Below are positions 12,101 through 24,100 of a stretch of 64,000 bases of DNA, one piece after another (position 1 is the first letter of the stretch; every line of letters begins with the position of its first letter). Made by a program: the position numbers and the translations under genes. The stretch spans positions 1,019,466 to 1,083,465 of the forward strand of contig JAJAGP010000018.1 in assembly GCA_025084515.1 (NCBI GenBank), read 5' to 3'. This DNA is from Ancistrus triradiatus (taxonomy: Eukaryota > Chordata > Actinopteri > Siluriformes > Loricariidae). The notes under the pieces were generated by a model. That model did not search any database. It was not told the origin of the DNA and saw nothing but the letters and a program-made list of their open reading frames with translations.

Positions 12101-15100
12101 GCTTCTGCACGACTTTACCCGTGATGAATTGCAGCAGCAGAGCGGGGTAGGCATAGCAAACGCCGCATACACAATTGCAGTGTCATGAGCAAATGTCTAC
12201 AATGAGCAGTTTTCAAAGAACGTATAGTGATTTCTAGCTTGTAGTGTGAAAAAAAGTATTTATTTGAATATCTCACAAAAAAAGTAAAATGAACTGAACT
12301 TTGAACTAGTTCAGAATTAAAATTGTGAACTTTGAACGTGAACTGTTCACTTTGAGCATGTATGAACTGAACTTGAACTAGTTCAGAAAAGCTGTGAACT
12401 GGCACAACACTGCCCCCGACACGAGAACTCACTCGTACTGGCTGTGTTTGGGTTTGTCAGGCCCCAGGCGAAACCAGCCCTCCTCTTGCTGTGCCGACTG
12501 AAGCCTGTTGATGTTGAACAGGACCTGAGGGAGAGCACGAGACATGGAGTGTCAATCCACCTGACCGCCTGAGTGTCAAAGCAAACTGAGCTGGAGACAA
12601 CGACCGAGACGTTTTGTTCATGGCTGGGAAATTCGAGGCGACAGCCAGTTTAGCAGGATGAGATTTAATTAACAGACCCGACACTACTATCACAATAAAT
12701 AGAATCATTTTATAATAATAGGTTAGATTTATACGCCCCCTTTCCCAGGCTTAAAGGTCACTTTATATTTGATCAGTCTGAATGAATAAAATTAACTGAG
12801 AAATTCAGTCTCACAGTATGAAGTCCCAAATGGGTTCCCTCTTCATTTTTCCCCCATTTGTAACTGAATCTGCATACGCCCAATTCTTATAGTCATTCAA
12901 TCATGTCCGCCATCTACAACTACAATGAGTATGAGCATGCATGGAGGAACTCGCTATGCTCCCCATATCTATGTCCAGTAAGGGGTCTTGTTGAGACGTT
13001 TATCTCTAAAGCACCTGGACAGACACTCGGGTGTTGCGGCAGTACAATCCCACCACTGCATGATGGATGAAGGCAGCTCCTGTCCGCCATAGGATGGCAG
13101 ATGGACATGCAGATTCATTCTCTCACACATGTTACCGCCTACCAAGCGAAGCGTTCGACAGCCGCAAGAGGCAGTCACTGCCCTACACCCCTCATCCCTG
13201 GGTGATGGAATGTCATGAGACTGGAAAATTTGGCTGACCAATAGATGGAGGAAAAGGGAAATCCAATAAACCATGTCCCAGACTCAAGTCTAAATGAAAG
13301 TGGTCTAGGAGGGTGGATGGACATGGCAAGCATAATCCGTTGACTATGCGGATTCATTCTCGCCACATAAGTTGCCGCCTGCTGGTGAAAACCTGTTTGG
13401 CAGCCACTAGATGCACTTTTTTGGGCTGACCAAAAGGGGGAGGAAAATGGAAATCCAATAAACAAGTCTAAACAGTAGTGGACTATCGTATTAGAGGACA
13501 ACTCCAGCTAAGAGCCTCAAATAGGGTAACAACAATACCCCCTTAGAGCCTACACTGTGCACTAGTCGCCTAGTAGAATGACATAATTCAGCCACTGACT
13601 CTAATTAGCGCACAGATATCGTACATTTGTCCGAGTCGCCAAACATACCTTTCCAAGGAAGTCGTTCCTGCTGACCAGGTCCCAGTCCCACACCTCCACA
13701 CTGAGCAGGTTGTCGGCCAGAGCGTCGTCCAGCTCAAACTCAAAGCTCTCGTTCCAGCGTGGGTAGCAGGACTTCTTCACCACCTGCCATTACACCAACC
13801 CGAAGTCAACTAAATATAGCTAGCGGCACTTATTCTCGTTCGGCGTCGGATTGCATTAGCATTGCGCGGCTGCAAAAGAGACTGCAATTAACCTACGCGG
13901 TAATTAGTGAGTCAGAGTTACAGACTCGACTTCCAGATTAGTCCTTACGTACCGATCAGACATACACGTTGATTTGACTTATGACTGAAATCAGCTACTC
14001 CTGGTACGTTTTATATGTTTGGGAACCTGCTGTTAATTCACAGTCCAGACAGGAAAAAGTAAGTGAACCTCTGGGTTTCTCTTTTTAAATAAATAAATTT
14101 TAAAAAAGGCTAGAGAGAGTTCAATCATCTCAAGTTCTTTCCCCACTTGTCCTGATCAGGCCTATATTGGTGAACATGGGGCACAGGAGTAAGGGCACCC
14201 TAGACAGTCCATTTCAGGGCCAGCAGCCTCACTGTTGTGCCATGAGAGATAATCCCCCGAACGGTCTCCCCTCCCTTAGGCAAACTCATTCCTGCTTGTG
14301 TGAATCTGGGTCACTGAGGTGGTGGGTTAGAGTGGTATGTCACTGCCTGTGTGTGGAATTTGTATGTTCTCCCTATGTCTGGATGCGTTTCCACCCACAT
14401 TACAAAGACACATAAGGTAAATTGGCATCTCTGAACTTCCCCAGTGGTTCAACAATAACCTTGGTCAGGGTCATAGGGCATGGTTGTGAGTTGGCTTAAC
14501 TGAGATTTATTCATGCACTGGCTGAAGACGTGTATACATATAGACAGCGTGCCACACCATTGTAGTGGGTTTAAAACCCAGGCCCGGTCCAGGACTAAGC
14601 CGTCGGAGCTGCTACATTTTTTAAAGCAGAAAAAAACTTTACCACAGCCCCAAGGTTCAACACGAGCCAATAACAAGGGTTATTGTTTATTGTGAGGTGT
14701 AATCAGCTTACCGCGCTCTCGTGGCTTTTTCCGTTATATCTGACTCTTACGAACGGATCCGACGCACCATTGCGGTCTTTTTTGGCAAGATCTCTGGAAG
14801 AACAAAGCCAAAATAGATAAATATATCCACAACTCTATGCCAATGTGTGTTTTTAAACCAGATCTTTCAAGAATAAAAGCCAGAACTATCACATTTGAAA
14901 AAACGGACCAGTGTCCCAAAAACCATACAGCGTTTCAAAGGTCAGCATTTCCGGGATTTTCCAAAGGTCTCACAGTCTATTTAAAGAAGCCCTGACATTT
15001 AGTCCCCACTAAACAGTTAACACTGGATGGCTTGTGTGAGTTAAGTTTCTGTATAATTGTGAAACGAATATCCCCACAAGGATAGAAAGAGCTGGGGTTA

Positions 15101-18100
15101 TTTGTAGGTGTGTAGGTGTGTGTGTGCCTGTCAAAGCTACTGATAAATAAGCCAATAGTAGTTGCTATGGTATGTACACAGAACATGTATAACACAATCT
15201 AGACCTGATCCCATTTGTAACGTTCTCCAATAAACACAGTCAAAGCAACGTTATCTAGACTTCCAAGCCAAAGGTATGTGGAAAAACCCCTCCTTTGTTA
15301 ACAAGTTAAAAAAATCAAGCACGCAGCCGTAAATCTCCGCAGACAATCACTGGAAGTACTGAAGAGTTCAGTGACCTTCCAAGCAAGCTGTCAATTTTCT
15401 ACCCTGTTAAATTTGCCCTGGTCAACTCTAAGTGCCGTTACTGAGAAGTGGAAACGTCTAGTAACAGCTCATTGCTCGTCGGTTTTGGACTGGGTTCCAC
15501 TGAGGAGAAACCTTAACGTTAAAGCATGCAATGAGATTCTGGAAAGTCTGTGCTTCCAGTGTTGTGGCGACAGTGTGGTAAAGTCCGTTCCTCTTTTAGC
15601 GTGGCCATAAAGAAAGCCTTGGAAGAGCTCTGACTTCAACCCCATCCAGCACCTCTGGGATAAATTGGAATGCTGACTTTGAGCCAGTACCTCGCTAGCA
15701 TGATTGTGCCAGAATCTAAGCCAATTTCTCCAATCACATTCCAAATATTTATTGAGGAAGCCATCCCAGAAGACTAAAGGAGGGCCACCTCCATACTAGT
15801 GGCCATTTTTTAGATTTAAGATTTCACAAACCATTTTTACAACACAGTCAACAGCCCATTAAGTTCTGGCTGTTAAGTTCACAGCTTACCTCGCCTCCAA
15901 AACCTGACAGCGCAGTTTGCGTGGAATGTCTCCGTCTCCCAGAAGCGAAATCTGCAGGTGAATCTCACCCTGTACCTCCTCATCTGGGTCGATCTCGGTC
16001 AGATTCATCCAGGAATCCAGACCTGCACAGGACAATAACAAAGCTACTCAAACTGTGTAGCAATGTCATGCTGAATTACATATGGCATAGGTTTAAGCAT
16101 ACAGTATATACACATACGCTATATAGCCATTATATAGAGCCATTTCTCTATAGATTTTGTTTTAGGAGGGCAGGTGGCAGAAAATGCTGTATGTTTCTAT
16201 TAATGTATGCTTCATATTATGAACCTGGCAATGAGCATGGCTGAAATGCTGTAGAAAGACCGCTAAGTAATAGGGATGTTCCACAAACTTTTGGACATAT
16301 AGTGTAAAACGTTTTGGCGACACCAATCAAGTTAATAAAACCTCTGCAAAGACCAAACTGCACGTTTTGATGATTCATTGACAATTGGAAAAGAGGCCAG
16401 CGTTTAGCTAATCTAGCTACTTTGGCTCTCCAGGGGCAGCACGGTGAGTGTCAAGAACCCCGCTCTTTTTCTGTTTACACTGGCTACCTGTTCATTTAAG
16501 CCTGGTCTACAAAGTCAACTTCTAAAGCTCATGATTTAGCTTGGAATCATCTTGCCGATGTCCTGAAGCAGTATAGCCCATAACAAGCACTTCGCTCAAC
16601 CGAGGCAGATCTTCTGTTAAACCTTATGACCAGCTGACTTCAGTGTTTAGTTGAAGGCCACTGCACTTCTTCTTGGTTCTTGAAGATGTTTCACCTCACA
16701 TCTGAAAGGCTTCTTCAGTTCTAGAAGCTGATGAGGAGTCCCAGGTATGTAACCCTAGTGGGGTTGTCACCTTGGGGGAGGTTGCGAGAGTACTTGAGCC
16801 ACCCTGTCAATCTTTGAGTCTTTAGTATCACAGGAGCCAAGGTGTGACCCATTAGTGAGTCGTTGCACCACCCTGCCATCATGTAAGTAGTCAGAGTCAC
16901 ACAGGTTGTGGTGTGATTGGGAGTTAAACCTCCTGGGAAGGGATCTCAAGACTGCTTTGTATGTTCAATGGTGGTTGTTTTAATTGGACATAAATCACCT
17001 TGACCAGTCGCTCCTGAATGCTAGATCAGTGTGCTTGATTACTGAGTTTTCATAGTGTGTCCGATATGTTTAGTAAATTTCATTTGACAATTTCTTCATA
17101 ATGAATGATTTAATTATTAATAACATTTTTCTTTATCACTCTGAACTGGGTAGGGGTCGCTGCTGAAGCACCGCTGAATGATCCTCCATCTAGAGTCCCA
17201 TAATTCAGACATGGGCAATCATGATGTGATGTTCGACCAAGTTGGTGGGCTAGTAAACATTAAAGTAGTTCTTTCTTCCCCCGATTAGTATTCAAAGCCA
17301 GGCTTGTCAAGACACATTATCCCTTGTTGTTTCACTGAATAGCCCAAAAACAAATAGTGCCTGACTAGGCTTCGCCAAGCTTGCCAGTTAGCTGAATGGA
17401 AACGACGCTTGTGCCATTTTGTATGCCTCACTCCAGGGGTTTCAGGGCCCACAAAGCCATTTCCGAATGTGACAAAGTGACAGATTCAACGTTCCGCTTT
17501 GAACCCGCTACGCCTTAAGGAGCGCCAGTCAATTACTCGCCACTATCGGCTTAACGTTCTGGCCCGCGTCCCCTGCAGCCACGCAATCAGGGAAACATTA
17601 TAACAAGAAGCGAAAATGAATTGAATCTAGGCCACCGTCTGCCACAGAAAAGCGGGAAAACAGTGTTTATTACTCGAGAGGGGCAAAATTGGATTGACAA
17701 TTATTATAATAAGTCTCGGGCTGATGCAAGAGCGCTCGTTTTAATTAATCTGGACGCTTGGACCACATTTACAAGAATTAGAGGATACACTCGGGGTGGT
17801 AACAAAAAGAAGTCCTTTCAGGAATTTGGCATTTCCTATAAAACGGTGTGCCTCGTGGAGGTCGGTGTTAAAGCTGCCGGATGTGTCACACGATGCGAGA
17901 ATAGCCTTTAAAGAGTCAATGCGCCACTTCAAACGGACTGTCTGCTCACGACGGTATCTTTTTAAGTGCCAAGGTCAATCAGAATCGATCTGATGAGCCC
18001 AGATCAGCTACAACAACACCGGAAAACACAGTGGTCATAGAATATATATCGAATTATAAATAAGAATATATATATATAAAATGAGACTAGTCTCATTATA

Positions 18101-21100
18101 TGTATAAGTATTTATTTAATTAGGTCAGAAATAGCCAAAAAATAATAGAGCATTTTATTAATTAATTAATTAATATATATGTATGTATGTATGTAACCCG
18201 CCGCTAGATTGCTCAGGCAGGGTATCTCTAGTGCCGGTCCCAAGCCCGGATAAATGGTGAGGGTTGTGTCAGGAAAGGCATCCGGTGTAAAACATTTGCC
18301 AAATAAAGTATGCGAGTTCATAATAATTTCACCATACCGAATCAGTCGCGGCCCGGGTTAACAACGACCGACACTGGTACTGGTAGCAAACAGGGTATCA
18401 GCGGAAATTGGACTACTGTTTGCCGAAGACGAAGAGGAGGGAAGCATGTGAGGAGACAGAGAGAAATCAGGAGGGGCCAGAATATAGCACTGAGGGTAGC
18501 AACCCTAAATGTAGGGACGATGACAGGGAAAGGTAGCAAGCTGGCTGATATGATGCAGAGGAGAAAGGTCAATGTTTTCTGTGTGCAGGAGACAAAGTGG
18601 AAGGGTAGCAAGGCTCGATGCATTGGTACAGGGTTCAAACAGTTCCACCATGATGTGGATAGGAAGAGAAATGGAGTTGGTGTGGTCCTGAAGGAGGACT
18701 ATGTAAAGAATGTCGCTGACGTGAAAACGGTGTCAGATAGGATAATATGTCTGAATCTGGAAATTGAGAGTGTAATGGTGAATGTTGTTAGTGGCTATGC
18801 ACCACAAGTTGGCTGTGAACTAGAGGAGAAAGAGAGATTCTGGGGGGAGTAAGACGTGGTTGAGAGCATTCCCAGGGAGGAGAGACTGGTGATTGGTGCA
18901 GATTTCAATGGTCATTTTGGTGAAGGTAATAAAGGAGATGAGGAAGTGATGGGCAGGTTTGGTGTTAAGGATAGGAACCTAGAAGGACAGATGGTGGTGG
19001 ATTTTGCAAAGAGGATGGAAATGGCTGTGGTTAACACATATTTCCAAGAGAAGGAGGAGCATAAGGTGACTTATAAGAGTGGAGGGAGGAGCACACAGGT
19101 AGACTACATCCTATGTAGAAGAGGTTGCTTAAAAGAGATTGGTGATTGTAAGGTAGTGGCAGGGGAGAGTGTAGCTAGGCAGCATCGGATGGTGGTGTGC
19201 AGGATGGCTCTGGCGGTTAGGAAGAGGAAGAGGACAAAGGCAGAGCAGAGGACCAAATGGTGGGAAGTTGAGAAAGGAAGAATGTTGTAAGGAGTCAGAG
19301 AGGAGCTGAGAAAGGTTTTGGGTGATAGGAAAGAGCTCCCAGACGACTAGGGAGTAGCGGCAACAGTAATTAGACAGACAGGTAGAAAGGTACTGGGTGT
19401 GTCTTCTGGACAGGCAAAGGATGAAAAGGAAACCTTTTGGTGGAACGAGGAAGTGCAGGAGGTTACTCAGAGAAAGAGGTCAGCAAAGAAGAAATCGGAC
19501 AGGGACAGGACTAATGAGAGTAGGCAGGAGTACAAGGAGATGCGGCAAAGGGCAAAGAGGGAGGTAGCAAATACCAAGCAGAAGGCCTACGATGAGTTAT
19601 ATGAAAGGTTATACAGTAAGGAAGGAGAGAAGGAGTTGTATCTGCTGGCGAGACAGAGAGATAGAGCTGGAAAGGATGTGCAGCATGTCAGGGTGATCAA
19701 GGATAAAAATGGAAATGTACTGACAGGTGAAAAGAGGGTGAGGGAAAGATGGAATTAGTATTTTGAGGAGTTGATGAATGTAGAAAATTAAAGGGAAAGA
19801 AGGCTGGATGGTGTAGAAATTGTGGAAGAGGATGTAGCAAAGATTAGCGAGGAAGAAGTGAGGAAAGCTTTGAAAAGGATGAAGAACGGAAAGGCAGTGG
19901 GACCTGATGACATACCGGTTGAGGTATGGAAAAGTCTAGGAGAGCTGGGAGTGGTGTTTTTGACTAGATTATTAGTGGAATTCTGGTGAATGAGAGTAGC
20001 CAGAGGAATGGAGGAAAAGTTAACTTGTACTGATTTTCAAGCAGAAGGGTGATGTACAGAGTTGTGGCTCTTACAGGGGCATAAAGTTGATGAGCCACAC
20101 AATGAAGATTTGGGAGAGAGTTGTGGAAGCTAGGCTCAGACAGGAGGTGACAGTGTGTGAACAACAGTATGGTTTCATGCCAAGGAAGAGCACTATGGAT
20201 GCGATTTTTGCTTTGAGACTGCTGATGGAGAAGTATAGAGATAGTCAGAAAGAGCTACACTGCGTCTTTGTGGATTTGGAGAAAGCTTATGACAGGGTGC
20301 CAAGGGAGGAACTGTGGTGGTGTATGAGGAAGTCTCGAGTGGCTGAAAAGTATGTTAGATTAGTGCAGGACATGTATGAGAACAGCGTGACAGAGGTGAG
20401 ATGTGCTGTAAGAGTGACAGATAGCTTCAAGGTATAGGTGGGACTGCATCAAGGATCGCTCCTGAGTCCCTTCTTATTTGCTCTGGTGATGGACAGACTA
20501 ACAGATGAGGTCAGACAGGTATCGCCGTGGACTATGATGTTTGCAGACGACATTGTGATCTGTAGTGAGAACAGGGAACAGGTAGAAGAGAACTTGGAGA
20601 GGTGGAGGTATAATCTGGAAAGGAGAGGAATGAAAGTCAACTGTAGTAAGACAGAATACATGTGTGTAAATGAAAGGGAGGCAGGTGGAACAGTCAGGCT
20701 ACAGGGATCATTGGTCACGGAGTCCAGAAGTCCAGGAGTTCAGGTACTTGGGATCAACTGTCTAAGGAAATGGGGAGTGTGGAAAGGAGGTAAAGAAGAG
20801 AGTACAGGCAGGATGGAGTGGGTGGAGAAGAGTGTCAGGAGTGCTGTGTGACAAAAGGGTCGCAGCAAAAGTGAAAGGAAAGATTTATAAGAGAGTAGTG
20901 AGACCAGCCTTGTATGGGTTAGAGACAGTGGCACTGACAAAGAGACAGGAAGCAGAGCTGGAGGTGGCAAAAATTAAGAAGATGTTGAGGTTTCTCTTTA
21001 GGAGTGTCTAGGGTGGACAGGATTAGGAATGAGATCATCAGAGGGACAGCACAGGTTGGAAAATTGGGAGACAAAATTCGAGAGGGAAGACTGAGATGGT

Positions 21101-24100
21101 TTGGACATGTGCAGAGGAGGGATAGTGGATATATTGGTAGGAGGATGTTGGCGATGGAGCTGCCAGGCAAGAGAGGAAGACCAAAGAGGAGTTATTTGGT
21201 GGTGGTAAATGAAGATATGCAGGGAGTTGGGGTGAGAGTAGAGGACGTGGAGGACAGGGTGAGGTGGAAACGTTTAACTCGCTGTGGCGACCCCTGATAA
21301 AGGGAGAAACCGAAAGAAGAAGAAGAAGTATGTATATATATATTTTTTTTTTCTTTCATTTTTCTGTTTACCTTCTGTTTACTTAAACTATTAGTAATAT
21401 GCATTAATTGAGTACCTCGGTTTATTTTTGTTTATTTCTTACATATAACGTCTAAGCCGCCCAAGGAGGTTGGTTCCCTTTTTGAGTCTGGATACACCCA
21501 TGGTTTCTTCCTTGTAATGTTTAGGTAGTTTTGCCTTGCCACTGTCACCAAAGGCTTACGCAATTGCTCACATGTGTGCCTAGATAATTGTAAACCTGCT
21601 CTGAGACAATGCTACTTTGTTAAAAGCGCTATAGAAATAAATTTAATTTGACTTGATTGTTAACATTTTGACTGGCACGGGTACAATGGGATGAGCAGAT
21701 TCAATATAAAACACAACGGATGAAGCTTGATTGAGAACTTTATGTACTTCTATGTACCCATATTGTCATACTTTCTTCAATATCAGCAAAAATTCTGAGT
21801 GCAAATCAACCTGTAATTGAAGCACATCGCCGTCTAGTCTAAACTGATACCCCCCTCCCCCCCAGCTGAGCTAAGTGACTGCTCATGCCAATGATTCAGT
21901 ATCATCTCTACAGGTGGCAAAGTGGTTCGAGTCCCACACACTCCTATCAGCCATCATTATGGCCCCCCCCCCTTCACCACTCTGCTCTCAAGGTCAGATT
22001 CACGTTGCGGAGCTCCAGTCACTCGCTAGCACTCCAGCTGGGCGTCGTATTTACACCCTGTCAGCTCCGGCGCAGACAGCACTGATATTTTTCCCGCCTT
22101 CCCCCACATCGGCTCTCATTAAACTGTATCGCGGCGCCTTGGAAGAGGCATACGAAAGCACGGCCGAGCAAGAGCGCGCATCTAAATGGCTGTTGCTTAA
22201 GTGCACTCTCGGAACTAATGAGAATCCACTAGCACGCTGCAATTTGCATTACATTTACACGAGTCAGGAGAAGGTTGACATTTAAAAGCCTGCATAAAAA
22301 GGAAAAAAACTACAGGAACAAGAAAGCAAATATAAATGTGTTTTGGAATATGATTTGAGTAACAAATATTCAGATACCGAGAGCCTATTTGCATTCTACC
22401 CTATGGAGAAATATCTACCTGGTCGATGTATAGTTTAAAACCCTCCCACTCGTCATATAGCGGCCTAGTAGACTTGCCTGGGTCCTGTTGCCTGTGAAAG
22501 GGGAGGCAGAACAGGCAATAAAGACCCCCTGCCAGGTCTGCGTTGGGCTGGCGTCCCATCCAGAAGCTTAATTCTGTGCATAAGCACCACCAGGTTGCAG
22601 GTTGCTCATTCGGATAGCAGGTCAGAGGTTTAAAGTAGCTCATAGGTTAGAGCTACCGAAAAAATAATCAATAATGTGGTGGTATGATGTGAAGCAGAAT
22701 TTCTTTTACAATGTTTTTTCCAATCACGGCACAGCATGGAGGGCATCGCACCATACGCCGGTTTGTCCCGATTTCACACAAATTAGGACGAATAAAAAAT
22801 GAATTTGCAAACGTCAGTGACATCGCTAATCAGACAGATGATTCTCTCGATTAGTCAACAACTCGTCCCCAGTTTTACGCAACCTTCCCAGAATAGGACC
22901 TTTGCCCCATTTGACACAGGCTCTGACGCAGGGTCACACTACGCAATCATTGCTTCAGCGAGAAAAGCTCTTTTCCATTTGTGATGATAGCTTCCCCTCA
23001 CTGTACGCTGTGACTCAGTCTGCTCCGTCTATAGGCTCTTGAACAGCAGGTCCAGGCTCGGGCTCTGCCCCTCAGTGAATCAGTGCAACAGCGGCAGCTG
23101 CAGCTCGAAGCCTCCTGGAGTTCTTGTATAAATACGTACACCGGAGAAAAATGCCTCTGCACAGGCGGTAACCAAGGACGAGGCTGAAACTGAGCTTCAG
23201 TACTGCACTCTGCTATTTGCTACTAATGGCCATGTTTCTGATTACGATTACGGAGTCGATTCAAGTGTAAAGTTCAAGTGTAAGCATGCCCCGGGTGGGA
23301 ATATATCGCAGGGCTGGAGTTTTTGCTGGTGGCTGGTAGATTCCCTCACTCATTCACAGCCCATAATGCCTGCATAAGATGCCCAATCTGGCCAAAACGC
23401 ACCACAGGTGCTTGAACCCGGGCCACCCTGTTGATGGGGTAATGCACTAGAGTACTGCACCCCATTGCCCCCATTTTTTGATCCCAAATATTGGTCCCAG
23501 CCCAACTCCTACTTACCTACACTACACTCCAGTTCAATTCCTCTGCCATCTTTGCCAGCACCTCAATTGGCTGATATAAATATCTAGGGGCACCTGGGTG
23601 GTGCCTTCTGGTCCCTGCGAACATCGCCTACAGAGGTGTTGAAGGGAAGGGAGGCGGAGGTTGCACCTCAGCAGCTGTTACCCCTGCGGTCCCCTGCTGG
23701 CTTCCCGCCCAATGCACCCTGACACCATCCAGCGGATTCTCTAGGACGGTTACCCAACTGCCCCGTGACCCTGACCACTGCGGAAAGTGGGGAGGAAACG
23801 TGAAAAAAAAAATCAGGAGACACATGATGTAGCTGAAACAAGCAAGCCTGAGAAAACAGAGCTGTTATCAATCCTAACACCCAGCTCACAAATGCAAACA
23901 TGGCACGCCGCCATTCACAATGAACAGGATAATATTTGTTGAGGGGAAAAAAACTGATATCCTGGAAAAACAATGTGGACACCAACAGCGTGTGAATCTG
24001 GGTGCCGTTGCAAGTTGATTTCCATAAATCAGGAGCAACTGCGACTACGAGAGGCTATCTAATGTTTATTGGACAAATTCAGAGACTACTAAACCAGCAA

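Noticed and set aside
18310..21297. Plus-strand reading frames that might be called genes
   Set aside because: They are consecutive pieces of one broken RTE retrotransposon.
21875..22285. 136-codon plus-strand open frame in rasa4 intron 4
   Set aside because: Not homologous to anything I recognise, lacks splice signals and is antisense to rasa4.
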